This document shows positions 14,662-20,233 of a stretch of DNA of 22,917 nt, in pieces; position 1 is the first letter of the stretch; each line of letters starts with the position of its first letter. The position numbers and the translations under genes are program-made. The DNA comes from a virus. The notes beneath the pieces were generated by a model. That model was not told the origin of the DNA and searched no databases. It saw only the letters and a program-made list of their open reading frames with translations. The stretch is taken from positions 1 through 22,917 of IMG/VR virus record IMGVR_UViG_3300010935_000177; one strand, 5' to 3'.

Positions 14662-14877
14662 ATGACTGTTCGTAGCCTTCACATCACAGAAGCTCTTGCT
14701 TCTTACCGACGCCTCGGCCGGATCGTTCACGAACTGACCCTGGAAGAAGTCACTGCCTGCCTCGATCTTGAGGTGGCCTCCCAACGGAGAGCATCCGTCG
14801 TTGACAAGCTAATCACCCGAGCATCTTCGCTCATCACCAAAAGCCTTCAGGAGAAATACCATGGCAAAAGCACCTAA
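14662..14877 (+). CDS. Small basic unknown protein
   Basis: This 71-residue protein is mostly helical and basic (LGRIVHELTLEEVTACLDLE, then SQRRASVVDKLITRASSL). There is no strong Shine-Dalgarno upstream; only TAGG precedes the ATG at 14662, and a pair of alternative hairpins lies just ahead. It overlaps the start of the Ala/Lys-rich gene by 17 bases, and its own coding sequence carries that gene's GGAG. Translation of this ORF could therefore regulate access to the downstream start. No family is recognised. Confidence 0.55.
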   Translation: MTVRSLHITEALASYRRLGRIVHELTLEEVTACLDLEVASQRRASVVDKLITRASSLITKSLQEKYHGKST

Positions 14878-15337
14878 GACAATCACCCGCGCTGACAAAA
14901 AACTGCAACTCGCTGGCCTCAAGACTGCGATGGCGCAGCACAACGCCAACATCAAGGGTATTAGCGCCGCGCTGAAAGACGCTGAGAAGGCCCGCAAGGA
15001 AGCTGACAAGCAAGCAGCTGCTGCTGCCAAGTCCATCGCTGCGGACATGGCTCTGGCCAAGAAAGCTGCTGATACCTTGATCGCCACTGCGGTCAAATCC
15101 AGCGCTGCCAAGACCAAAGAAGCTAATGCCATCACGACAGCTGGTGCCAAGGCATACGCTGCTGCTGCGGCTAAGGCCGAAAAGGCGACCGCTGCTGCGG
15201 TCAAGGGCACCGAGAAAATCAACGCACAGATCGCTGCCCTGGAAGCGATCCCACTGGCCAGTGCTGCACCAGCTGCCAAGAAGACCTCGCTCCGCGTGGT
15301 CAAGGCGCTGGAGGCTGAAGCTGACGACGCTGTATAA
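14861..15337 (+). CDS. Ala/Lys-rich helical protein
   Basis: This 158-residue protein is about 35 percent alanine and 15 percent lysine, with no tryptophan or cysteine. Almost the whole length is predicted helix or coiled coil (for example DAEKARKEADKQAAAAAKSI and AYAAAAAKAEKATAAAVK). A short C-terminal segment, LRVVKALEAEADD, breaks the pattern. The composition resembles histone H1-like or nucleoid-associated bacterial proteins and also some phage scaffold-like proteins. Neither can be claimed from composition alone. The ATG at 14861 follows CAGGAG by seven bases. Confidence 0.65.
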   Translation: MAKAPKTITRADKKLQLAGLKTAMAQHNANIKGISAALKDAEKARKEADKQAAAAAKSIAADMALAKKAADTLIATAVKSSAAKTKEANAITTAGAKAYAAAAAKAEKATAAAVKGTEKINAQIAALEAIPLASAAPAAKKTSLRVVKALEAEADDAV

Positions 15338-15356
15338 CGGCGCACGCAGTCTTTGG

Positions 15357-15381
15357 GGGTCCTACTGCTTCAATAGGACCC
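15357..15381 (+). promoter_or_regulatory. Perfect 8-bp hairpin between genes
   Basis: GGGTCCTA (15357-15364) and TAGGACCC (15374-15381) are exact inverted complements separated by a 9-base loop. There is no T-tract on the 3' side, so it does not look like an intrinsic terminator. It lies 10 bases before the GGAGG that serves the TTG-started exonuclease gene. It could be an RNA processing site, an mRNA-stabilising hairpin or an operator. Confidence 0.45.
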
Positions 15382-15399
15382 TGACAACCAGGAGGCAAA

Positions 15400-15954
15400 T
15401 TGAAACACATCATGTTTGACAACGAGACGCTCGGCACCGCTGCTGACGCCTGCATTATGAGCATTGGGGCGGTTAAGTTTGATCTTGACTCGGACCGTAT
15501 TGATGACGCGGGCTTTTACGCCAGCGTCTCGATCGAAAGTAACCTGGAGCTCAAAAGGCGCGTCCAGGAGGATACGCTTATCTGGTGGATGAACCAGGGC
15601 GACGACGCCAAGGGCGTGTTCAATGAAGCCAAGCAGACGCTGCGCACGGCGCTCGGAGCCTTGTCAGACTGGATCGGCGACGGTGACTACTATGTCTGGA
15701 GCAACGGGGCCGATTTTGATATGCCCATGCTGGTGCATGCCTTCGTCCAGTGCGGCATGGAAGTGCCGTGGAAGTTCTGGAACGGCAGGTGCTTCAGGAC
15801 CTACAAAAACCTGCCCGGTGCCAAGCTCATCCGCGTTCCGTTTACGGGGGTTAAGCACAACGCGCTGTTTGACGCGGTACATCAGGCGCAGACCGTGCAG
15901 GCGATCCAGCGCGTGCTGTTCACCGGCAAGAAGCACAGCATGGTGAAGGCATGA
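15400..15954 (+). CDS. DEDDh 3'-5' exonuclease (RNase T / DnaQ-like), TTG start
   Basis: The 184-residue protein carries all DEDDh motifs: DNE at 7-9 in MFDNETLG (Asp7, Glu9), NGADFD around 102-107 (Asp105 or Asp107), and HNALFD at 153-158 (His153, Asp158). This small single-domain type is common in phages and is often annotated as an exoribonuclease or RNase T-like enzyme. Whether the substrate is DNA or RNA cannot be told. I chose TTG 15400 because GGAGG is four bases upstream and the resulting N-terminus MKHIMFDNETLG is typical. The ATG at 15412 is 16 bases from that site and would leave only one residue before the ExoI Asp. It ends in an ATGA overlap with the next small ORF. Confidence 0.85.
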   Translation: MKHIMFDNETLGTAADACIMSIGAVKFDLDSDRIDDAGFYASVSIESNLELKRRVQEDTLIWWMNQGDDAKGVFNEAKQTLRTALGALSDWIGDGDYYVWSNGADFDMPMLVHAFVQCGMEVPWKFWNGRCFRTYKNLPGAKLIRVPFTGVKHNALFDAVHQAQTVQAIQRVLFTGKKHSMVKA

Positions 15955-16064
15955 GCCGCGGTATTCGAGCGCAGGCGTCGGCCAGCCGGCGCGAGAAGCG
16001 CGCCATCGTGAAAGCGATTGGCGCGCGCCAATTCAAGAAACTTTACAGAAAGGCTCAAGCATGA
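15951..16064 (+). CDS. 37-residue basic peptide, coupled on both sides
   Basis: The ORF encodes 37 residues beginning MSRGIRAQASASRREKRAIV and ending KKLYRKAQA. It starts in an ATGA overlap with the exonuclease stop (15951-15954) and ends in an ATGA overlap with the DUF6378 gene (16061-16064). It bridges exactly the gap between those two genes. The product is strongly basic (many Arg and Lys, few acids), compatible with nucleic-acid binding or a short leader peptide. No family is recognised. The double coupling is the main reason to believe it is translated. Confidence 0.6.
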   Translation: MSRGIRAQASASRREKRAIVKAIGARQFKKLYRKAQA

Positions 16065-16516
16065 GCAACATTGACGATACCCTCAAAGAGCGTGGCACTC
16101 GCTATGGCGAGTTTATTGACCACTCCGAAATCACCCAGAGCCTTAAAGACGCGCTGCACTCTGGCGCCAAATGGAACTACCTTGACGATGACATGAAAGA
16201 GTGCCTCGAGATGGTGGCCCACAAAATCGGGCGTATTATCAATGGCGACCCGAACTACATCGACTCGTGGACCGACATCATCGGCTACACACGCTTGGTG
16301 GAAAAGCGCCTGATCACTGACCATGCCACGGCCGAGGAGCTGATGCGGGGTGATCTGTTCCGCCAGGCGGCGGACAACGTCAGCATCGGTGAGGCGCCGG
16401 CTGGGGTCAAGCGCGAAAGCCCGGAAAAGACCGACTCGCTCGGACCGAAGCCGGCGTTCACTGCGCAAGAGATTCAAGACTTGGCAAACTTCTGGCGCTC
16501 TCTTGGCTACGCCTGA
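16061..16516 (+). CDS. DUF6378-domain phage protein
   Basis: The 151-residue protein shows the typical order of this family. First is TLKERGTRYGEFIDHSEI near residues 7-24, then a helix ending in LDDDMKECLEMVAHKIGRII at about 41-60. NGDPNYIDSWTDIIGYTRLV (61-80) follows. Conserved His, Lys, Asp and Trp positions could form an active or binding site, and the helical pattern recalls nucleotide-handling folds, but the biochemical role is not established. The C-terminal 60 residues are variable-looking and linker-like. It begins in the ATGA overlap with the 37-residue ORF. Confidence 0.85.
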   Translation: MSNIDDTLKERGTRYGEFIDHSEITQSLKDALHSGAKWNYLDDDMKECLEMVAHKIGRIINGDPNYIDSWTDIIGYTRLVEKRLITDHATAEELMRGDLFRQAADNVSIGEAPAGVKRESPEKTDSLGPKPAFTAQEIQDLANFWRSLGYA

Positions 16517-16898
16517 AAACACCTTTATCCAGTCAGTTCACCGGCTTCTGCCGGTTGAACTGTACCGGATCAAGAACAACAACATGTTCCACGCCGGGCA
16601 GCCCGACGTCTGGTATAGCGGCGACCGAGCCGATCTTTGGGTCGAATATAAATTTATTGCATTGCCCAAACGCGGCGACACGCTGATTGTGCCCGGGCTT
16701 TCCGAACTTCAGAAGAACTGGCTGAAATGCCGATACGCTGAGGGGAGGAATGTCGGGGTCATCATTGGATGCAAAGAGGGGGGCGTCTGGTTCCCCGGGG
16801 TCAGCTGGGAAGAGCCGCTGACCGCAGAATATTTTCGCGAAGTGGTTGTGCCACGAGCTACGCTTGCGGCCACCATTCAGATAATCACGCAAAAATAA
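16503..16898 (+). CDS. Small PD-(D/E)XK nuclease-like protein
   Basis: The 131-residue version starts at TTG 16503, overlapping the DUF6378 gene by 14 bases. Motifs fit a minimal PD-(D/E)XK nuclease: QPDVWYSG (Asp35), WVEYKF (Glu48, Lys50), then LSELQKNWL and a strand VGVIIGC. Phage proteins of this kind resemble VRR-NUC or Holliday-junction-resolvase-like enzymes, so cleavage of branched or replicating DNA is plausible. The start is uncertain: the frame is open further upstream, and the first ATG (16584) would leave only six residues before the catalytic Asp, so TTG is preferred despite a weak ribosome site. A terminator-like stem with CCGGC/GCCGG arms lies within its first 20 codons. Confidence 0.65.
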   Translation: MATPENTFIQSVHRLLPVELYRIKNNNMFHAGQPDVWYSGDRADLWVEYKFIALPKRGDTLIVPGLSELQKNWLKCRYAEGRNVGVIIGCKEGGVWFPGVSWEEPLTAEYFREVVVPRATLAATIQIITQK

Positions 16899-16902
16899 AG
16901 AA

Positions 16903-16923
16903 GCCCGGTTGTCTTACAAGGGC
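16903..16923 (+). other. Short imperfect hairpin between genes
   Basis: GCCC (16903-16906) pairs with GGGC (16920-16923), and TTGT (16909-16912) pairs with ACAA (16916-16919). A two-base GG bulge separates the stems and the loop is three bases. It follows the nuclease stop by four bases. There is no T-tract, so termination is not indicated. Confidence 0.25.
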
Positions 16924-16943
16924 CTTCGATACTTGAGGACCCA

Positions 16944-17171
16944 ATGTCTAAAAATGCCTTACTCACAATTGAGGAACAAGCCATGGCTGCTGGCCAGGGC
17001 TGGTGGCTAAGCCACGTGTTTGACCTGGCCAGCGACAAGTGGCGTGTCATGGTGCTGGGTATTCCCAGTGCCGAGGCCGCTGGCCAGATGGTCGTGGCGC
17101 GCGCGCGAAGCGGGGATGCGCTGTGCCAGAAAGCGCTGGGCTTAGTAATGAACTCTTACCAAGGAAAATAA
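16944..17171 (+). CDS. Small unknown phage protein
   Basis: This 75-residue protein follows a TTGAGGA Shine-Dalgarno. It has a Trp-rich strand-like segment (GQGWWLSHVFDLASDKWRVM) and a helical second half (IPSAEAAGQMVVARARSGDA, then QKALGLVMNSY). The pattern resembles small phage proteins of unknown function. No catalytic motif is seen. It sits 18 bases before the ligase gene and is probably co-transcribed with it. Confidence 0.7.
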   Translation: MSKNALLTIEEQAMAAGQGWWLSHVFDLASDKWRVMVLGIPSAEAAGQMVVARARSGDALCQKALGLVMNSYQGK

Positions 17172-17189
17172 ACAATTCTGGAAGCATAT

Positions 17190-18137
17190 ATGAAAATTAA
17201 GCCCCAACTCGCTGAGGACGCGATCCTTGACCAGGTACAGTTCCCCTGTATCGTTCAGACCAAGATAGATGGCGTACGCGCCATGAATCTTGATGGCACG
17301 CTAACTGGGCGTTCGCTGGACCCCTTCAAGGGTTTTGGCATCACAGAGTTTTTTAGTCGGCCGGAGTTTGTCGGGCTCGATGGCGAGATGACGCTCGGTG
17401 ACGAGCCCAACTGTAGAGGGCGCCTGTGCAGCCTGACCACGGGTGCTATGGGGCGCTTCAAAGGCGAGACGCAGATGGCCGACCTTCATTGGTGGGTGTT
17501 CGATCTGATCACACCAGAGACAGTCGCGCTTCGGTACGAAGACCGCCACGCTCAATTAGCCCGTAAGGTCATCAGCCTGAACCACCCCCGTGTCCACCTT
17601 GTTGCAAGCTATGTCGTCGACACAGCCGCACTTCTCGCCCGCAGCATCTCGGAATTTGCTGCTGCGGGGTTTGAGGGTACCATCATTCGCAACCCCCACG
17701 CACCATATAAGGCAGGCCGAGCCACACTTAAAGGCCGAGAGCTGTGGCGCGTCAAACCCTGGGCCGACTTCGAGATTCTGGTCACTGGTGTTACCGAGGG
17801 CCAGGAAAACCTCAACGAGAAGAAGACCAACACGTTGGGCCGATCTGAACGCAGCAGCGCTAAGGCAGGTCAGATACCCAATGGCCAAGTCGGCTCGATC
17901 CAAGGCACGATGGTCAAAGACTTCCATGACCCGATCACTGGGAAACTGCTGTTTGCCAAAGGCTTGCCGGTAACGGCAGGGTCGGGCGAGATGAGCGTGG
18001 CCGAAGCGCTCGACTACTTCGCGAACCCGTGGAAGATCGTCGGTCACTTCGCTAAGGTCAAGACCATGACATACGGGGTTAAGGATAAGCCCAGATTTGC
18101 GACTTACGTGTCCCACCGGCTTGCGGAGGACATGTGA
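17190..18137 (+). CDS. ATP-dependent DNA ligase
   Basis: The 315-residue enzyme is predicted to seal nicks using ATP. Motif I is KIDGVR at 25-30, with Lys25 as the adenylated residue. Motif III is LDGEM at 62-66 and IIIa is WVFD at 101-104. Motif IV is EGTIIRNP at 161-168, and motif V is WRVKP with Lys188. A short OB-fold-like region follows (VGSIQGTMVKDF). It has no extra N-terminal DNA-binding domain, as in small T7-like phage ligases. The ATG at 17190 follows TGGAAG, a moderate ribosome site. The partners in this window are the family A polymerase and the nucleases. Confidence 0.93.
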   Translation: MKIKPQLAEDAILDQVQFPCIVQTKIDGVRAMNLDGTLTGRSLDPFKGFGITEFFSRPEFVGLDGEMTLGDEPNCRGRLCSLTTGAMGRFKGETQMADLHWWVFDLITPETVALRYEDRHAQLARKVISLNHPRVHLVASYVVDTAALLARSISEFAAAGFEGTIIRNPHAPYKAGRATLKGRELWRVKPWADFEILVTGVTEGQENLNEKKTNTLGRSERSSAKAGQIPNGQVGSIQGTMVKDFHDPITGKLLFAKGLPVTAGSGEMSVAEALDYFANPWKIVGHFAKVKTMTYGVKDKPRFATYVSHRLAEDM

Positions 18138-18171
18138 TGACCACAGGCAACACATCCAAAGGAGAAACACG

Positions 18172-18390
18172 ATGAGTTTTAAACCGCAAGTCACCACGGG
18201 CTCTGACCCGAAGTTCTACGGCAACGCCCTGGCGTTTGCCACACGCGAAGAGGCCGAAGCCAATGCCAAAGACCTGTTCAGGCGATGGACGCTCTGCACC
18301 GGCTACCGGGCTGCCGAGTCCGACGAGCCTGCCACCCACACCTACGTGGACGGGGTGCTGGGGTATGCGGAGAAGGAAGCGACGGTATGA
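18172..18390 (+). CDS. Small conserved phage protein
   Basis: The 72-residue protein begins at ATG 18172, preceded by AAAGGAG eight bases upstream. The open frame extends further upstream but inside the ligase gene. The sequence PKFYGNALAFATREEAEANA, then RWTLCTGYRAAESDEPATHT and YVDGVLG, is a pattern I recognise from many phage and prophage hypothetical proteins. It is a small alpha/beta protein with no known activity. It ends in an ATGA overlap with the next gene. Confidence 0.8.
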   Translation: MSFKPQVTTGSDPKFYGNALAFATREEAEANAKDLFRRWTLCTGYRAAESDEPATHTYVDGVLGYAEKEATV

Positions 18391-18611
18391 CCATCATATT
18401 TAACGACATGCAGGAAGTGGTGAGGAATCACTACGCGGGGGGCGAGTTCGCCCACCTGCGTTCACACCAAGAGCTATCAGACTGTGGTGACGGCCTCTAC
18501 AAATTTCTGATCCTGGAAGCAGGGGACGCCGAAACAAGCGGTGACTTCTGGCGCATGCTAAAGACTGCCATCGAACAATTACGCAGTCTACAAGGCGAAC
18601 TCGATGCTTAG
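18387..18611 (+). CDS. Small acidic unknown protein
   Basis: This 74-residue protein starts in the ATGA overlap with the preceding gene and has AAGGAAG upstream. It contains two amphipathic helices (MQEVVRNHYAGGEFAHLRSH and DFWRMLKTAIEQLRSLQ) around an acidic middle. An upstream extension of this frame (from 18285) runs only through the previous gene. No family is recognised. Confidence 0.65.
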   Translation: MTIIFNDMQEVVRNHYAGGEFAHLRSHQELSDCGDGLYKFLILEAGDAETSGDFWRMLKTAIEQLRSLQGELDA

Positions 18612-18673
18612 CCCACCATCCCCTACCCACCAAAGCCCGCTCACGTAGCTGGCTCTGTCATTCCTGGAGTCCA

Positions 18674-19390
18674 ATGAATCATACATACCACCTGACCCGC
18701 GTCAGCGGGAACGCCAAGACGGGGCCGATTCCAGTGTCCACCACCAGCATGTCGACCTGCCCGACCTGCCCACTCAAGGGCAACGGGTGTTACGCTGAGA
18801 GCGGGCCGCTGCGCCTGCACTGGAACAAGGTCTCGAGCGGAGACCGAGGCGGCACGCTCACTGAACTGTGCGCCAGCATCCGCAAACTCCCACGCCAACA
18901 ACTCTGGCGCTGGGCACAAGCTGGGGACCTCCCTGGCGCTGACGACCTGATCGACGTGGCCGCCCTGGCCCAGCTCACTCAGGCCAATCAGGGCCGACGC
19001 GGCTTTGGCTTCACGCACTACGATGCTGAGATACCGGCCAATGCCGCCGCGCTTACAGCGTGCAACGCTGCCGGGTTCACCATGAACCTGTCAGCCAACA
19101 CGCTGGCTGACGCAGACCGGTTGGCCGCCACGGGTGCTGGGCCCGTGGTGGTCGGGCTGTCAATTGACCAGACCAAGCCGACGCGCACACCGGCGGGCAG
19201 GTTTGTGGCAGTATGCCCAGCTACCCAGCGCGACGATGTGACGTGTGCCACGTGCGGCATCTGCGCCCATGCGACACGGCGTGCCATCATTGGTTTCCCA
19301 GCCCACGGGTCTGGTGCCAAGAAGGCGCAAGTAATATTTTTCCAACCCCGGGCGCAAGCCCACAACGAAAGCAACTATGCTGTTATATAA
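18674..19390 (+). CDS. DUF7227-like phage protein with two cysteine clusters
   Basis: This 238-residue protein has six clustered cysteines. Cys29, Cys32 and Cys39 lie in TCPTCPLKGNGCYAESGP. Cys181, Cys191, Cys194 and Cys197 lie in CPATQRDDVTCATCGIC, with Cys181 leading the second cluster. Between them are barrel-like segments such as GFGFTHYDAEIPANAAAL and FTMNLSANTLADADRLAAT. The protein is widespread in phages as a hypothetical, and I believe it corresponds to the DUF7227 family. The cysteines suggest zinc or Fe-S binding, but no CxxxCxxC radical SAM motif is present. TGGAG precedes the ATG at 18674. The gene overlaps the next start by 14 bases. Confidence 0.8.
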   Translation: MNHTYHLTRVSGNAKTGPIPVSTTSMSTCPTCPLKGNGCYAESGPLRLHWNKVSSGDRGGTLTELCASIRKLPRQQLWRWAQAGDLPGADDLIDVAALAQLTQANQGRRGFGFTHYDAEIPANAAALTACNAAGFTMNLSANTLADADRLAATGAGPVVVGLSIDQTKPTRTPAGRFVAVCPATQRDDVTCATCGICAHATRRAIIGFPAHGSGAKKAQVIFFQPRAQAHNESNYAVI

Positions 19391-19589
19391 AACCACTTAT
19401 TCCGTCGACACCTCTGAGGACGGCACCGCGTTCGTCAACATTACCAAATGGGCGGGCTCCAAGACCGAGGCTACTAAGCACCGTGTCGAAGGCAAAAGCG
19501 TGGCCCACAAGAAGCCTGAGACCCAAACCGTAGAGGTGCCCACCAACAAGGCCGGTCTGCTGGCGTGGCTCAACGCAAACGTAGCATAA
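19377..19589 (+). CDS. Small unknown phage protein
   Basis: The 70-residue protein overlaps the end of the DUF7227-like gene by 14 bases, with AAAGCAACT as a weak ribosome site upstream. It has a strand-rich front (LLYKTTYSVDTSEDGTAFVN) and a basic middle, and ends in a helix (PTNKAGLLAWLNANVA). Similar short proteins accompany DUF7227-like genes in other phages in my memory, but no function is known. Confidence 0.65.
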   Translation: MLLYKTTYSVDTSEDGTAFVNITKWAGSKTEATKHRVEGKSVAHKKPETQTVEVPTNKAGLLAWLNANVA

Positions 19590-19611
19590 CCTGGCCAGGC
19601 GCCAGAGGGCT

Positions 19612-19887
19612 ATGTATTCAAACTTCCTGCTGGGCAACCTGCGCATCACCGACGGTGCGCGGGTCAGGCTCAAGCGTATTCCCTACGACCTGATCGCGCG
19701 CCACGCCATCAACGATCACGGGCTCATCACCAAGCGTGAAGCCCGCGGCAACGAGATGGCCATGGCCACGGTCGGCGAGATCATGTCCCGCTACCGCGTG
19801 GACCCCACCGACGCAAGCCTAGGCAACGTCGTCATCGTCACCCACGCCACGTGGGATGAAACCATTGTTAAATTGGAGACCGAATAA
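19612..19887 (+). CDS. Small unknown protein
   Basis: This 91-residue protein follows AGAGGG a few bases before the ATG at 19612. It is basic in its first half (NLRITDGARVRLKRIPYDLI), contains ARHAINDHGLITKREARGNE, and ends in strands (NVVIVTHATWDETIVKLETE). The stop overlaps the next ATG by one base (TAATG). No family is recognised. Confidence 0.65.
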   Translation: MYSNFLLGNLRITDGARVRLKRIPYDLIARHAINDHGLITKREARGNEMAMATVGEIMSRYRVDPTDASLGNVVIVTHATWDETIVKLETE

Positions 19888-20015
19888 TGCTTGCCTTCTT
19901 TACCATCGTCCGTGTTCTGCGCGCTGCATTCCTCGCCCTACGGGCTGCCGCAGGCATGCTCATCATTGGCCACGGCGTCTACCGCTGGTCAAAGAATCAG
20001 CGCCGTCTCGCCTGA
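19887..20015 (+). CDS. 42-residue membrane peptide
   Basis: The ORF starts in a TAATG overlap with the previous gene, with TTGGAG nine bases upstream, and ends at TGA 20013-20015. The peptide begins MLAFFTIVRVLRAAFLALRA and ends YRWSKNQRRLA. It has a hydrophobic stretch from about residue 2 to 31, interrupted by three Arg, and a basic C-terminus. This suggests an amphipathic or single-span inner-membrane peptide. It is the last gene before the terminator. It could be a small lysis- or membrane-related protein, but nothing in the sequence shows that. Confidence 0.55.
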   Translation: MLAFFTIVRVLRAAFLALRAAAGMLIIGHGVYRWSKNQRRLA

Positions 20016-20034
20016 CCACAGGGCGACGATCTTC

Positions 20035-20060
20035 ACCGGCTTCGGCCGGTTTTTTCTTTT
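20035..20060 (+). terminator. Intrinsic terminator of the plus-strand block
   Basis: ACCGGC (20035-20040) and GCCGGT (20045-20050) form a perfect 6-bp GC-rich stem closed by a TTCG tetraloop. A T-rich tract (TTTTTTCTTTT) follows immediately to 20060. This is a textbook Rho-independent terminator, 19 bases after the stop of the last plus-strand gene. Confidence 0.92.
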
Positions 20061-20233
20061 GGAATCTCTTGTATGGGGCGCGGGGCTCCACAAAGCGTAA
20101 GGGTGTAAACCACTTCTCCAATGAAAACTCTCTCTTATTACACTTTACACTTCTTATAATTGAATAAAATAAATAAGAGAGAGTATATAAAAGTTCCTAT
20201 ATAGAGTTTCGGGCAGAAATTAACGATTATTCG
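20061..20233. other. AT-rich convergent intergenic region with nested inverted repeats
   Basis: This region separates convergent genes and is much more AT-rich than its flanks from about 20120. A 13-base inverted repeat, ACTCTCTCTTATT (20127-20139) and AATAAGAGAGAGT (20172-20184), brackets 32 bases. GTGTAAA (20103-20109) and TTTACAC (20144-20150) form a second inverted pair, which crosses the left arm of the first. TTACAC is also directly repeated within 20138-20150. Two TATATA runs follow. On the minus strand the long stem is followed by TTTTC, so it may terminate transcription of the large minus-strand gene. It could also be a DNA-unwinding or origin element. Confidence 0.5.
20127..20184. 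repeat. 13-base perfect inverted repeat
   Basis: The arms at 20127-20139 and 20172-20184 are exact reverse complements with a 32-base AT-rich spacer. Each arm combines a CT dinucleotide run with TTATT. It lies between converging transcription units. Confidence 0.85.

Noticed and set aside
14809-15345. 178-codon hydrophobic minus-strand frame
   Set aside because: Antisense of the Ala/Lys-rich gene; hydrophobicity follows from complementing GC-rich Ala codons.
18137-18175. 12-codon ORF between ligase and next gene (TGATG at start, ATGA at end)
   Set aside because: It could act as a coupling leader, but the next gene has its own AAAGGAG and nothing else supports translation.
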